Shown: positions 9,565 to 20,045, counted from the first letter of the stretch. The stretch is DNA of 64,000 nucleotides from Bremerella volcania (GCF_007748115.1 NZ_CP036289.1:1860001-1924000); one strand, 5' to 3'. The notes: a model not told the origin generated them from the sequence alone. Numbers and translations are program-made.

Positions 9565-10650
9565 ATGAAATGGTCCTTGAAAGTGGCGCAGATCGCCGGC
9601 ATTGGGATTTATATCCACTGGACGTTTTTCCTGTTGCTGGGCTGGATTGCCTTGATTCACCTCAATGATCCAACCGGACCGCTGGGAGTCGCGGAAAGCG
9701 TCGGCTTCGTGCTGGCGATTTTCGGCTGTATCGTGTTACACGAGTTGGGGCACGCTCTGACAGCGCAACGATTTCGCATCAAGACGCGCGACATCACGCT
9801 GTTGCCGATTGGCGGCGTGGCGCGCCTGGAGCACATGCCCAAGGAACCTCGTAAAGAGTTGCTGGTGGCCGTGGCCGGTCCCGCAGTCAACTTTGTCATC
9901 GCAGGCGTTCTTTACGGCGTGGCGATGAGTCGCGGCAGTATTGCGCCGTTGAGTGCGATGTGGGCGACGGATGCACCCTTCTTGGACCGCTTGATGTGGA
10001 TCAACCTGGTTTTGGGATTGTTCAACTTGTTGCCAGGATTCCCGATGGATGGCGGACGTGTGCTGCGGGCGCTGCTGGGCTTTCGTATGAGTTTCGAGCA
10101 GGCCACAGACATTGCCGCCCAAGTCGGCCAAATGACCGCGATCATGTTCGCCATGATCGGCTTTTTCTCAAACTGGTTTTTGCTGTTCATTGCCCTCTTC
10201 GTCTATATGGGCGCGCAGGCTGAGGCCCAGATGGTGCATGTCCGTTCGATGATCCGGGGCGTGCCGGTGCGTGATGCCATGCTGCGGCAGTTTACGGTGC
10301 TGTCGGGCAACGACACACTGGGGCATGCCGTCGACCACATCCTGGCGGGATCCCAGCAGGGCTTTCCGGTCACCGAGGACGGCCAATTGCTAGGAATCCT
10401 GCCACGCAACGATCTGTTGAAATCGGTCGCCTTGCACGGCCGCGACAAACACGTGGACGAGATCATGCGGCAGCAATGCGAAACGATCGAGGACGATGAG
10501 CCGTTGGACAAGACGCTCGAACGCATGCAGCAAGGCGACTGTGCGATGTTTCCCGTCGTAAACGAAGGCCAACTTGTCGGTGTCATCACCGCAGATAATA
10601 TCGGCGAGTGGCTGATGACGCGAGCCAAACAACGGGATGCTAACAGGTAA
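9565..10650 (+). CDS. M50 site-2-type zinc metalloprotease with paired CBS domains
   Basis: About 361 residues. The zinc motif HELGH is at about residue 60, and the third-ligand motif [12 protein letters not shown] at about 157, both inside a membrane region of six or so helices. The C-terminal part (about 230-360) holds two CBS modules (VRDAMLRQF and VDEIMRQQ), which usually bind adenine nucleotides. It is a candidate intramembrane protease that responds to energy charge. ATG 9565 is preferred to 9556 because AGGA is eight bases upstream. Its substrate is unknown; anti-sigma factors are typical in this family. Confidence 0.88.
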   Translation: MKWSLKVAQIAGIGIYIHWTFFLLLGWIALIHLNDPTGPLGVAESVGFVLAIFGCIVLHELGHALTAQRFRIKTRDITLLPIGGVARLEHMPKEPRKELLVAVAGPAVNFVIAGVLYGVAMSRGSIAPLSAMWATDAPFLDRLMWINLVLGLFNLLPGFPMDGGRVLRALLGFRMSFEQATDIAAQVGQMTAIMFAMIGFFSNWFLLFIALFVYMGAQAEAQMVHVRSMIRGVPVRDAMLRQFTVLSGNDTLGHAVDHILAGSQQGFPVTEDGQLLGILPRNDLLKSVALHGRDKHVDEIMRQQCETIEDDEPLDKTLERMQQGDCAMFPVVNEGQLVGVITADNIGEWLMTRAKQRDANR

Positions 10651-10681
10651 GATCGCTCCATATCATGAAAGGGACAATGCC

Positions 10682-10891
10682 ATGACAGACCATGTCTACA
10701 AGAAAATCGAAATCACGGGCACATCAACTTCGTCCATCGAAGAAGCCGTTCAGATCGCCATCGCGCGAGCCGCTAAGACCGTGCAGAACATGAGGTGGTT
10801 CGAGGTTGTCGATACGCGGGGCACGATCGAAGATGGCAGCGTTTTGCACTGGCAGGTGACGGTCAAGATTGGGTTCACCCTGAACGAGTGA
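10682..10891 (+). CDS. Dodecin
   Basis: The 69-residue protein [15 protein letters not shown]... matches dodecin: [18 protein letters not shown] helix followed by WFEVVDTRG, then [12 protein letters not shown]. Dodecins form dodecamers that bind flavins or coenzyme A and buffer free flavin. The conserved Trp in RWFEV stacks on flavin in characterised members. The next gene starts 30 bp downstream. Confidence 0.92.
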   Translation: MTDHVYKKIEITGTSTSSIEEAVQIAIARAAKTVQNMRWFEVVDTRGTIEDGSVLHWQVTVKIGFTLNE

Positions 10892-10921
10892 GCGTTAGCC
10901 CCGTCACGATGGAGAATGAAC

Positions 10922-12318
10922 ATGCAGTCACTGTCGTCAATAACGAACGCGGAACGGATCTTTGGGGCCTACGACATTCGCGGCGTAGTCGGTCAGAACC
11001 TGGACAGTCGTAATGTACGGGCGATCGCCGGCTCGTTCGGAAACTACTTGTGCCCGGAAGAGTCTGGACGTTTTCTGATCGGCCACGATACTCGTTTGAG
11101 TTCTCCGGCGCTGGCCGAGGCGGTGAGCGTCGGTCTCCGAGAGGAAGGCCACCAAGTCGTCGAGATCGGCCTGGCCCCGACGCCCATGGTTTATTGGTAC
11201 GGGGCGGCCGGCGAGTTTGACGGTTCTGTCGTGGTGACGGCCAGCCATTTACACCCGGAATACAACGGTCTGAAGCTCTGCGAGCGAGATGCCAAACCTT
11301 TGAGTGGTGTCCATGGACTGCCAGAAATCGCGGCCGCCATAGCGAATCCACCCAGCGTGTCGAGGCGACCCATCAGCCACGTCGTCGAATACCGCTCGCC
11401 ACTGGCCTTGTATGTTGCCAATCTCCAGCAATGGCTCAAGCCTGGGCGGCCCTTAAAGGTGGCCGTGGATGCGGGCAACGGAGCTGGTAGCGTCGACACG
11501 CAGAGCGTCTTTTCACCGCTGCAGCCAATCCAACTATGGCGACTTGGTCTGACCCTGATGGAATGTTCCCAAGCCGCTCTTCCAATCCGTTCGAAGAAGG
11601 AGCGTTGGATCGGCTAGCGAACATCGTAACTGCACGCAACCTCGATTTCGGTATTGCATTTGACGGAGACGCCGACCGGGCTGTGGCAGTCGACGAACGT
11701 GGTGAGGTAGTTCCACCGGATCTGCTGGGTGGACTGATCGCTGTGCGTCTCCTCGAAGACCATCCTGGAGCGACCATTCTTTATGATCTTCGCGCTTCAC
11801 GGGCCTTGCCGGAACTGATCAGGCAGGCGGGTGGAAACCCGATCCGTACTCGCGTGGGCCACGCATTCATCAAGCTGGCTATGCGCAAGCAACAGGCGCT
11901 CTTCGCGGCCGAACTCTCAGGTCATTACTACTATTCCGACCTGTACTTTACCGATAACGGTCTCCGCACGCTGATTGAGCTGATCAGCCTAGTGTCGGCC
12001 AGTGACGCGCCATTGTCCGAAATGCTGGCGCGCTTCCAGACGTATTACACGAGTGGCGAGATCAATCAACAGGTTCCCGATCGCGACCGAGTCCTTGACG
12101 GGCTTGAAGTTGCTTATCACGACGGGCAGATCGACCATCTCGACGGACTGTCCGTCGACTATCCCGATTGGTGGTTTAACGTTCGCAGTTCGCACACGGA
12201 GCCTCTGTTGCGGATCAACCTTGGCGCCAGCCGCCAAGATCGCCTGGAAAAAGAACGCAAGATGTTATTCTCACGAATTGACCGTATCAGCGACGAAGTC
12301 GAAAAAGCCGCTGACTAA
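10922..12318 (+). pseudogene. Phosphohexomutase (phosphomannomutase/phosphoglucomutase), frameshifted
   Basis: An alpha-D-phosphohexomutase that would link sugar 1- and 6-phosphates. The first frame (to 11617) has FGAYDIRGVVG, the phosphoserine loop and AGNGAG. A missing base near 11530 shifts the frame, and the second frame continues SDPDGMFPSRSSNPFEEGAL, the metal loop DGDADR, ELSGHYYYSD and the phosphate-binding loop to 12318. Two motif deviations are seen: the serine loop reads TASHLHPEYNG instead of the usual TASHNPxxYNG, and the phosphate loop reads RSSHTEP instead of R-x-SNTEP. The start at 10922 follows GGAGAATGAAC. Together these signs suggest decay or an altered specificity. Confidence 0.8.
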
Positions 12319-12406
12319 AAAAAGAAACGTGACACGCACCAATTTTGGGTACGGGATTTGCAGCCACGATGTCGAAACGGTCTCCGTCCGCCACAGGCCA
12401 AAATTC

Positions 12407-14296
12407 ATGACATCGACAGGACAGCCTCAAAACGAAGACGCGGCGTGCCCAATCCTGGCCGAATTCACCGATGGAACGGGGCACCACCATTCCGTATCAC
12501 AGGGCACGCGTGAGGCCTTGCTGGAGGCGATGGGTGGGTCGGCTTGCGAAGAAGCTAATACGAGGTTGTCTGGTCCGCTGGTCATTCGCCGCGGGACGGT
12601 GTCCGGATTGAACGGACCGGGGCGGTTGATTTTGGAAGATGTCGCGACCGTCCGTGTCGACAAGTCGCTGCCGCCTGATCTGCCGTTGGGCTACCACCGC
12701 TTCGAACCAACAAGTGGAGCTGCCCCACGGCTTGCCATCATATGCCCCAGGAACTGTTTTGTAGATGAATCGCTGCATACCTGGGGCTGGGCGATTCAGC
12801 TCTACTCTGTGCGGTCGCAAAAAAGCTGGGGAATCGGAGACCTCGCAGACTTGAGGCACTTGGCGCGCTGGGCACGTGACACTGGAGCCGGATTGTTGTC
12901 GATCGGACCGTTAGATGCCGTCGCACCGGTTACACCACAACAGTCCAGTCCATACTATCCGAGCAGCCGGCGCTTTCGAAATCCGATCTACCTTCGCGTG
13001 GAACTCGTGCCCGGCGCGGCCGAGATTAGCGACACACTGAAACGACTGGCTGCCAAAGCTACGCTGAGAAACAACGAGCAGCGGATCGATCGCAATGCGG
13101 TGTTTCGCGACAAGATGGCAGCTCTCCAATGCGTCTGGTCCCGGGGGTTCGACCAGTCGCGATTTAGGGCTTACTGCGACGAACAATCTTCGTCGTTCGA
13201 ACAATTCGGCGCTTATTGCGCGCTGGCCGAAGTGTTCCATGGGGATTGGCGTTCCTGGCCAGCGGAATTTCGACGCTCCGACAGCGCGGCAGTCGATCGT
13301 TTTGCGGAAAAACATCGGCCGCGAGTTCAATTTCACAAGTGGCTTCAGTGGCTGCTTGACTGCCAGTTAGAGGTGGCAGCGTCCGAGCTACCTCTGATTC
13401 ACGACTTGCCGGTCGGATTCGGCCCCGGAGGATTTGATGCCTGGACTTGGCAAGACCTGCTGGCCGACGGTGTTTCAATCGGAGCGCCGCCGGACGACTT
13501 CAATCCCGACGGCCAGGACTGGGGTTTGCCGCCGTTGGTGCCGCACAAGCTGCAAGCCGCCAATTACCAGCCTTTCATCGAGACCGTCCGGGCAGCGCTA
13601 CGACACGCCGCAGGATTGCGAATCGATCATGTCATGGGCTTGTTTCGCCAGTACTGGATCCCTGGCGAGTGCGACCCGGCCCACGGAGCCTATGTCCGTT
13701 TTCCAGCCGATGACCTGATGTCCATTTTGGCGTTGGAAAGCCATCGTGCCGGCACATGGGTGTTGGGCGAAGACTTGGGAACCGTGCCAACGGGAATGCG
13801 CGAGCAACTCGCGTTGCGGTCTGCCCTTACGTATCGGCTATTGTGGTTCGACCCCAATCCGCCCGCGCAATATCCCACCCGCTCGGTGGCCGCGGCGACC
13901 ACACACGACCTGCCAACGGTTGCCGGATTATGGAGCGGCGAAGACGCCAGTGAACTTGGTTCGCTGGGAATGGATGCCGCTGCGGCTGAATTGGGTGAGG
14001 TCCGTGTACGGTTTGCAGATTTAGCGGGCCTTCGCGACGACGCTTCGATTGATGAGGCGATCGAAGCTGCTTATCGCTTGCTTGGCCAAGCGCCATCGGC
14101 CCTGTTGTTGGCAACGCTGGAAGATGCACTGAGCGTCGAACAACGCCCCAACCTGCCCGGTACAGCGGATCAACGTCCCAATTGGTCATTGGCACTGCCT
14201 GCAACTCTTGATGAATTGACATTGTTACCTCTGGCCCAAACTATCGCCAACATGCTGACAAAAGACCGAAGAGAAACGAGGAGGGTCGAAATGTAA
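12407..14296 (+). CDS. malQ: 4-alpha-glucanotransferase (amylomaltase, GH77)
   Basis: The 629-residue enzyme transfers alpha-1,4-glucan chains and releases glucose from maltodextrins. The N-terminal third is an accessory region. The GH77 barrel starts at about WAIQLYSVRSQKSWGIGD. Catalytic motifs are visible: nucleophile Asp in LRIDHVMG (about residue 405), acid/base Glu in GEDLGTVP (about 453) and Asp in TTHDLPT (about 498). The frame is open upstream to 12002 but that part overlaps the mutase gene; the ATG at 12407 begins the family-like sequence. It works with GlgX (45590-47656) in glycogen breakdown. Confidence 0.9.
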   Translation: MTSTGQPQNEDAACPILAEFTDGTGHHHSVSQGTREALLEAMGGSACEEANTRLSGPLVIRRGTVSGLNGPGRLILEDVATVRVDKSLPPDLPLGYHRFEPTSGAAPRLAIICPRNCFVDESLHTWGWAIQLYSVRSQKSWGIGDLADLRHLARWARDTGAGLLSIGPLDAVAPVTPQQSSPYYPSSRRFRNPIYLRVELVPGAAEISDTLKRLAAKATLRNNEQRIDRNAVFRDKMAALQCVWSRGFDQSRFRAYCDEQSSSFEQFGAYCALAEVFHGDWRSWPAEFRRSDSAAVDRFAEKHRPRVQFHKWLQWLLDCQLEVAASELPLIHDLPVGFGPGGFDAWTWQDLLADGVSIGAPPDDFNPDGQDWGLPPLVPHKLQAANYQPFIETVRAALRHAAGLRIDHVMGLFRQYWIPGECDPAHGAYVRFPADDLMSILALESHRAGTWVLGEDLGTVPTGMREQLALRSALTYRLLWFDPNPPAQYPTRSVAAATTHDLPTVAGLWSGEDASELGSLGMDAAAAELGEVRVRFADLAGLRDDASIDEAIEAAYRLLGQAPSALLLATLEDALSVEQRPNLPGTADQRPNWSLALPATLDELTLLPLAQTIANMLTKDRRETRRVEM

Positions 14297-14381
14297 GCGA
14301 CTGAGTTTCTCATTGGAACTCTGACTTGATCGGCGGACAATTTTCCGCGTATACAAAAAATACAGGCTGGTAATAAAGATC

Positions 14382-15131
14382 ATGCACCAACTCGTGTTGC
14401 TACGCCACGGACAGAGTCAGTGGAATCTGGAGAATCGATTTACCGGCTGGACCGACGTGGATCTGAGCGAGCAGGGCGCCGATGAGGCACGCCAAGCAGG
14501 CCGTTTGCTAAATGAAGGAGGCTACGAATTTGACGCTGTATTCACGTCGGTCCTGAAGCGTGCGATTCGCACGCTGTGGATCGTGCTAGACCAAACCGAC
14601 CAGATGTGGTTGCCGGTCGTCCGGCATTGGCGATTGAACGAACGGCACTACGGTGCACTGCAGGGATTGAATAAGGCGGACACGGCGAAAAAGGAAGGGG
14701 CGGAACAGGTCCACCTCTGGCGGCGTTCTTATAAAGTGCGGCCGCCGGCGTTGGCCGAAGACGACCCGCGCTTTCCCGCGCACGATCGCCGCTACGCCCA
14801 TCTCTCGCCGGCGGAGATTCCACAGACCGAATGCCTGCAAGATGTGCTCGACCGGTTTCTGCCATATTGGCGCGAAACGATCGCACCGCAAGTTCTGCAA
14901 AGTAAGCGAATCTTGATCGTGGCACACGGCAACAGCCTCCGCGCCCTGGTTAAATACTTGGATGACCTGTCTGAAGAGGAAATTGTGGCGCAGAATATCC
15001 CCACGGGAATCCCTTTGGTGTACCGGCTGGATAGCCAATTGACGCCAATTGAAAAATTCTACCTGGGCGACCCGGAAGCAGCCCGAAAGGCCGCGCAAGG
15101 CGTCGCGAATCAAACCTTGCTCGAAAGGTAG
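14382..15131 (+). CDS. gpmA: 2,3-bisphosphoglycerate-dependent phosphoglycerate mutase
   Basis: A 249-residue enzyme interconverting 3- and 2-phosphoglycerate. The phosphohistidine motif [10 protein letters not shown] is at the N-terminus, [12 protein letters not shown] follows, [11 protein letters not shown] is central and [14 protein letters not shown] carries the second histidine. Length is typical of GpmA. The stop is 3 bp before the kinase gene, so the two are co-translated. About 85 bp separate it from malQ. Confidence 0.95.
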   Translation: MHQLVLLRHGQSQWNLENRFTGWTDVDLSEQGADEARQAGRLLNEGGYEFDAVFTSVLKRAIRTLWIVLDQTDQMWLPVVRHWRLNERHYGALQGLNKADTAKKEGAEQVHLWRRSYKVRPPALAEDDPRFPAHDRRYAHLSPAEIPQTECLQDVLDRFLPYWRETIAPQVLQSKRILIVAHGNSLRALVKYLDDLSEEEIVAQNIPTGIPLVYRLDSQLTPIEKFYLGDPEAARKAAQGVANQTLLER

Positions 15132-15133
15132 TC

Positions 15134-16084
15134 ATGTTCCCACCAGTTGCATCGATTGCCACGCTCACGCTTAATCCATGTTTGGACGTGAGTTACGAGT
15201 TTCCCGGTTTGGTGCGTGATGAGAAGGTGCGGGCCGACCACACCCGGTTCGATCCTGGTGGCAACGGGATTAACGTCGGCAGGGCACTGAAGCAACTGGG
15301 CGCGCCGGCAACCAACTGCTGTATTCTGGCTGGCGAGATTGGCGAGCTGGTCGCACAGCTCGTCGGAGACCAACTGGACAACCTCGTTGCAGCGCGGATG
15401 CCTGGTGAAACTCGAATCAACTGCACGATTCTGGAAACTAATCCGCGTGCTCAATACGAGGTCGATGGCATCGGCCCGACCGTATCGGCAGAGGTCCTTG
15501 ACGAAGTAACCGACAGGTTCTTGGCCGCCAACCAGGCAGGGTTTGGCGTTCTGACTGGATCGCTCCCGGCCGGAGTGCCGGAAACCGTGTACGGCGATCT
15601 CGTCGAAAGGCTGCGCCAACAGGGTACTCAAGCGATTGTGGACACGAAGGGGCCGATGCTTGCCAGTGCGATCGAACATGGTCCTTACCTGATCAAACCG
15701 AATCGGCATGAGTTGGAACGACATTGTGGCCGCCCACTGCCGAAGCTCGAAGCCGTGGTTGAGGAAGCTCGCAAATTGCAGCGCAAGGGTGTGACATATG
15801 TCTGCGTTTCGTTGGGCGGCGAAGGGGCCGTCCTAGTGGGCCCGGAAAATGCATATCATGCGACTGCGCCGCAAGTCCAAATTCGCTCGACGGTCGGAGC
15901 CGGGGATTCGCTGGTCGTCGGGCTGGTGGCCGCATTCGCGCAGGGGCACGACACCGCCGCCGCGCTACGTTTAGGCATCGCCTGCGGCAGCGGCACGGCG
16001 AAACACCCGGGCACGAGCCTGTTCACTCGGGATGACGTCGAGCGACTGGAGCCCGAGGTAGAATTGACACCGCTAAATTCTTAG
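15134..16084 (+). CDS. PfkB-family 6-phosphofructokinase
   Basis: A 316-residue ribokinase-fold kinase. The N-terminus TLTLNPCLDVSYEF and the GGNGINVGRALKQLG glycine pair match the PfkB/1-phosphofructokinase branch. GAGDSLVVG near the C-terminus carries the catalytic Asp and anion hole. 6-phosphofructokinase (PfkB type) fits the surrounding glycolytic genes; 1-phosphofructokinase or tagatose-6-phosphate kinase are alternatives. GAAAGG precedes the start. Confidence 0.85.
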   Translation: MFPPVASIATLTLNPCLDVSYEFPGLVRDEKVRADHTRFDPGGNGINVGRALKQLGAPATNCCILAGEIGELVAQLVGDQLDNLVAARMPGETRINCTILETNPRAQYEVDGIGPTVSAEVLDEVTDRFLAANQAGFGVLTGSLPAGVPETVYGDLVERLRQQGTQAIVDTKGPMLASAIEHGPYLIKPNRHELERHCGRPLPKLEAVVEEARKLQRKGVTYVCVSLGGEGAVLVGPENAYHATAPQVQIRSTVGAGDSLVVGLVAAFAQGHDTAAALRLGIACGSGTAKHPGTSLFTRDDVERLEPEVELTPLNS

Positions 16085-16120
16085 CCACCTAATCATGGGC
16101 CAAGTCGTAAGGAAGATTTG

Positions 16121-17044
16121 ATGAAAAACGAACTAGAAGTGAATATACCGCTGGATGTCGCGCCCTCGGCGCGAGAGACCTACGTAGATAACTACCGCAC
16201 ATTGACCAGCGACGTCGGACGCGTGATGCTGATGGCAGGCGATCAAAAGGTCGAGCATCTGAACGACGACTTCGTTGGGCCGGACATCTCGCCCGAAGAC
16301 GCCGACCCGGAGCATCTGTTCCAGGTCGCCGCCAAAGCTCGCATCGGCGCGTTTGCAACGCACCTGGGGCTGATCGCACGCTACGGTGCCGACTATTCCA
16401 GCATCCCTTATCTGGTCAAGCTGAACGGCAAGACCAATCTCATGAAAACCGATCAACGCGATCCTGCCAGCCGCCAATGGCACACATTGGAACAACTGGC
16501 TCGCATTCGAAATGAGTCAGGTCTCAAGATTGTTGGAGTCGGCTTCACGATCTATCCCGGCAGCCAATTCGAGCACGAAATGCTGACCGAGGCGACGCGG
16601 CTGATCTTCGAGGCGCATCAAATGGGACTCGTCACGATCCTGTGGGCGTACCCTCGCGGGAAAGCGGTCAAGAATGAGTTGGACCCGCATTTGATCGCCG
16701 GCATTACTGGGTTGGCTGGCAGTTTGGGCACGGATTTTGTCAAAGTAAATTACCCACACGTGGAGGATGGTAAACCGGCAGAGCGTTTCAAAGAAGCGGT
16801 CCTGGCGGCGGGACGGACCAAAGTAATCTGTGCCGGCGGCAAGGGGACCAAAGCCAAAAAGTTTCTGGCGCGCCTGCACGACCAAATCCACATCAGAGGC
16901 GCCATCGGAAATGCAACCGGACGCAACATCCACCAACTTCCCCTGGACGAGGCTGTCCGTTTCTGCAACGCCATCTATGCCGTTTCCGTCGAGAACAAAA
17001 GTATCGAACAAGCGCTGGCGATTTATCGTGAGAACAAAGGTTGA
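16121..17044 (+). CDS. Class I fructose-bisphosphate aldolase, DhnA/FbaB type
   Basis: The 307-residue protein belongs to the FbaB/DhnA Schiff-base aldolases: AGDQKVEHLNDDF near the N-terminus, LWAYPRGKAV, the likely Schiff-base lysine in DFVKVNYPHV, then CAGGKGTKAKKFL and GNATGRNIHQ, which form the phosphate site. It splits fructose 1,6-bisphosphate into triose phosphates. AAGGAAG lies upstream of the ATG at 16121. It lies between PfkB and GAPDH in pathway order. Confidence 0.88.
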   Translation: MKNELEVNIPLDVAPSARETYVDNYRTLTSDVGRVMLMAGDQKVEHLNDDFVGPDISPEDADPEHLFQVAAKARIGAFATHLGLIARYGADYSSIPYLVKLNGKTNLMKTDQRDPASRQWHTLEQLARIRNESGLKIVGVGFTIYPGSQFEHEMLTEATRLIFEAHQMGLVTILWAYPRGKAVKNELDPHLIAGITGLAGSLGTDFVKVNYPHVEDGKPAERFKEAVLAAGRTKVICAGGKGTKAKKFLARLHDQIHIRGAIGNATGRNIHQLPLDEAVRFCNAIYAVSVENKSIEQALAIYRENKG

Positions 17045-17134
17045 CGTATCTCGTCCGGCGGATCCCGCAGGGTGAGTGGCAGCAATATTGTGTACTGGGC
17101 AAACATCCCAGCACCGGCACATAGGAGCACAGTT

Positions 17135-18139
17135 ATGAAAAGAGTAGCCATCAACGGATTAGGACGTATTGGGCGAATGGTGTTGCGACATTTCATGGAG
17201 GTGCAACCCAAAGACGTGGAATTCGTCGCGGCTAATGACCTTGTGCCTTCCGACAATCTGGCTTACCTGATCAAGTACGATTCCGTGCATGGGCGCGCAC
17301 CCTACCCAGTGGAATCCACACCGGATTCTCTGCGGTTGGGAGAGCACCTGATCAAAGTTTCCGCTGAACGGGACCCGGCGCAGCTTCCCTGGAAGGAGCT
17401 GGGGGTGGACGTAGTGATTGAGAGTACTGGCTTGTTCACCAAACGGGACCTGGCCGTTAAACACATTTCTGCCGGAGCGCGGCGCGTGCTGATCAGCGCG
17501 CCTGCCAAAGATGCCGATTTTACGTTAATTCTTGGGGTCAACGATCAGGGTTTCGATCCGGCACAACAACAAGTCATCTCCGCTGGCTCTTGTACCACCA
17601 ACTCCCTCGTGCCGCCACTCAAGGTGCTCATCGATAACTTTGGAATTGAGCGGGCCCTTGTCACGACCATCCATGCTTATACCGCCACCCAGGCTCTGGT
17701 TGACCGAGCGGCCAAGAAGAAAATTCGTGGACGAACCGCCGCGACCTCGCTCATCCCCACCACGACCGGGTCCGACGTGGCAACTGCGCTGGTTCTGCCG
17801 GAACTCGACGGCCGGATTCGTGCATTGGCCGTGCGTGTCCCCATTCCGGACGGCGCGCTGACCGATATTTGCGTAGACCTCAAGCAGTCCGTCACCGAGA
17901 AAGAAGTAAACGCCTCCTTCGCCAAAGCTGCCACGGAAGAGCCGTTACGTGGCATCCTGGGTTACACCGAGGAGGAATTGGTTTCCGCCGATATCATCGG
18001 TGATCCTCGCTCCGGCATCGTCCATGGTCTTTCCACCATCGTCGTACAGGGCAGCATGGTCAAGGTACAGGTTTGGTATGACAACGAATACGGTTACTCG
18101 CGCCGCTTGCTCGATATTGTCGAGCGATTGTCGCTGTAA
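17135..18139 (+). CDS. gap: Glyceraldehyde-3-phosphate dehydrogenase
   Basis: A 334-residue enzyme with the NAD-binding start MKRVAINGLGRIGRMVLRH, the catalytic cysteine in SAGSCTTNSL, the catalytic His in TTIHAYTATQ and the terminal WYDNEYGYSRRL. It makes 1,3-bisphosphoglycerate and NADH. AGGAG lies seven bases before the ATG at 17135. Intact, normal length. Confidence 0.97.
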   Translation: MKRVAINGLGRIGRMVLRHFMEVQPKDVEFVAANDLVPSDNLAYLIKYDSVHGRAPYPVESTPDSLRLGEHLIKVSAERDPAQLPWKELGVDVVIESTGLFTKRDLAVKHISAGARRVLISAPAKDADFTLILGVNDQGFDPAQQQVISAGSCTTNSLVPPLKVLIDNFGIERALVTTIHAYTATQALVDRAAKKKIRGRTAATSLIPTTTGSDVATALVLPELDGRIRALAVRVPIPDGALTDICVDLKQSVTEKEVNASFAKAATEEPLRGILGYTEEELVSADIIGDPRSGIVHGLSTIVVQGSMVKVQVWYDNEYGYSRRLLDIVERLSL

Positions 18140-18193
18140 GCAGGTGCTGTGGTTTCGCCGTACAGGCATGTCGATTCATTGCTGGAGCCGAGC

Positions 18194-19393
18194 ATGAAGT
18201 TTTTGGATCAGATCGATCTCAAAGGAAAGAAGCTCCTGATTCGCGTGGACTACAATGTGCCGCTCAAAGATAGCGTGATCCAGGATGACAACCGAATCCG
18301 GGCAAGCGTTCCAACGTTGCACTATGCGATTGCGCACGAGGCAGCCGTCATCATTTGCTCGCACCTGGGGAGACCCAAAGGTACGCGAGTGGCGGAACTT
18401 TCGCTGGCACCGGCCGCGAAGAGCTTGTCAGAGATTCTGCAGACACAGGTGCGAATGGCTTCTGATTGCATTGGCCCGGAAGTGGCCGCTCAAGCCGCTG
18501 CGATCCAGCCGGGCCAATTGTTAATGCTTGAAAACCTCCGCTTTCACGCAGAAGAGGAGCAGAACGACCCCGCGTTTAGTCAACATCTAGCCGAACTGGC
18601 CGACGTTTATGTAAATGACGCCTTTGCCGTCGCGCACCGAACCCACGCATCCGTTGTCGGGGTGACGAGTTACGCCAACGTTTGTTGTGCCGGGTTCCTG
18701 GTAAAGAAGGAACGACAGTACCTGGGTGACGCCCTGGAGAATCCAGAACGACCGTATGTCGCTATCTCCGGCGGAGCCAAGGTGTCAACGAAATTGGGTG
18801 TCTTGAACCATCTGCTGGACAAGGCTGACGCGTTGATTATCGGAGGTGCAATGGCAAACACTTTTCTGTTTGCGCAGGGTTTCGCGGTTGGGAAATCCCG
18901 GGTGGAAAAAGACCTCGCAGAAGATGCCAGGAGCATTCTTGAAAAGGCCGACTCAAAAGGTGTCGCGCTGCACTTGCCTGTTGATTTTGTGCTGGGAGAA
19001 AGCCCCGACTGCCAAACAGCGGCGGGCACATGTAACACAGGGAACATTCCAGACGACTTAATGGTTCTCGATGTTGGGCCCAAATCTTTGACACGGTTCG
19101 AGCAGGTTCTCAAGCCGGCAAGGACCGTCATGTGGAACGGGCCGTTGGGCGTGTTCGAGAATCGGGCGTTTGCGAACGGCTCCCAGTCAATTGCGAAAAG
19201 CGTAGCGAGTCTGAGCGATGCGGTAACGATTGTTGGTGGCGGTGAGACGGGCGCTTTGATCCACATGCTAGATCTCGCCGCTGACTTCAGTTTTGTTTCC
19301 ACTGGCGGTGGCTCCTTTCTTCGGTTTCTTGAGGGAAACAAGTTACCTGCGTTCGACGCGTTGGATAATTGGGATAACCGATCTTCAGGCTGA
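18194..19393 (+). CDS. pgk: Phosphoglycerate kinase
   Basis: A 399-residue enzyme with LLIRVDYNVPL, CSHLGRPKG, NDAFAVAHRTHAS and the C-terminal nucleotide site (MWNGPLGVFEN, then VGGGETGAL and STGGGSFL). It yields ATP from 1,3-bisphosphoglycerate. The start at 18194 gives the normal N-terminus. Gap and pgk are 54 bp apart. Confidence 0.97.
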   Translation: MKFLDQIDLKGKKLLIRVDYNVPLKDSVIQDDNRIRASVPTLHYAIAHEAAVIICSHLGRPKGTRVAELSLAPAAKSLSEILQTQVRMASDCIGPEVAAQAAAIQPGQLLMLENLRFHAEEEQNDPAFSQHLAELADVYVNDAFAVAHRTHASVVGVTSYANVCCAGFLVKKERQYLGDALENPERPYVAISGGAKVSTKLGVLNHLLDKADALIIGGAMANTFLFAQGFAVGKSRVEKDLAEDARSILEKADSKGVALHLPVDFVLGESPDCQTAAGTCNTGNIPDDLMVLDVGPKSLTRFEQVLKPARTVMWNGPLGVFENRAFANGSQSIAKSVASLSDAVTIVGGGETGALIHMLDLAADFSFVSTGGGSFLRFLEGNKLPAFDALDNWDNRSSG

Positions 19394-19434
19394 CGGCAGT
19401 TTAACGGTATCACGTACGAACGGAGACGAGAATC

Positions 19435-19956
19435 TTGTCTAAACTCACTGAATCGCCGGTCTGGCAAGCGCTGTCTCAGCATCATGGCGAGATCGGCGAC
19501 TTGCACATGCGGGACCTATTTGCTCAAGACGCGGACCGTTTCGATCGATTTTCGTTGCGTCTTGGCGATATCCTTTTCGATTTTTCCAAGAATCGCATCA
19601 CGGAAAAATCCCTTGCTCTACTCGTCGATCTCGCCCATCAAGCGGGCCTGGCCGAGAGCATCAGAGCGATGTTCGCCGGCGAGAAAATCAATACAACGGA
19701 GCAGCGAGCCGCATTGCACGTGGCCCTGCGCAACCGGTCCAACCGACCCATTCGCGTGGATGGCCAGGACGTCATGCCTGAGGTCCACCGAGTTCTGGAA
19801 AAGATGCGTGGCTTCGGCCAGTCCATAGCCCAGAGCAAAGATCATCACTGTCTGAATAAACAAAGGAATGGCGATCCAGAGAATCGTGAGTGGATTCTGG
19901 ATAATAGTCTCACCCTTGAACGAAAACAACAGAACAAGCGTCGCAAAAGTGCCTAA
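19435..19956 (+). pseudogene. pgi: Glucose-6-phosphate isomerase, N-terminal quarter only
   Basis: The frame starts with TTG at 19435 (GGAGACGAG upstream). Residues 1-130 match the N-terminus of Pgi: [58 protein letters not shown] and VLEKMRGFG. From about 19827 the homology stops and the frame runs through antisense acr3 sequence to a chance stop. The catalytic part of the enzyme is absent, so this copy cannot work. It is the one broken step in the gene cluster, unless another pgi exists elsewhere. Confidence 0.9.
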
Positions 19957-20045
19957 TTGTGACCGGCGTGAGGAAATGCAGAAACTTGTCTTTGAACCAT
20001 GTCTCGCCGTTCTTGGCGACCGCCGTTAATTCTGTCGGTCAGGCA
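19827..20045 (-). pseudogene. Fragment of an acr3 arsenite efflux gene
   Basis: The minus strand reads [20 protein letters not shown], then after a shift [18 protein letters not shown] and [18 protein letters not shown]. This resembles the middle of ACR3-family transporters and aligns with residues in the intact acr3 just beyond it ([12 protein letters not shown] and [14 protein letters not shown]), but from a different subfamily. It abuts the truncated pgi with no intervening sequence. It is probably a leftover from the event that brought in the arsenic genes. Confidence 0.75.

Noticed and set aside
12002-12406. N-terminal extension of MalQ
   Set aside because: The extra 135 residues overlap the mutase gene in another frame and show no family similarity; the ATG at 12407 starts the GH77-like sequence.
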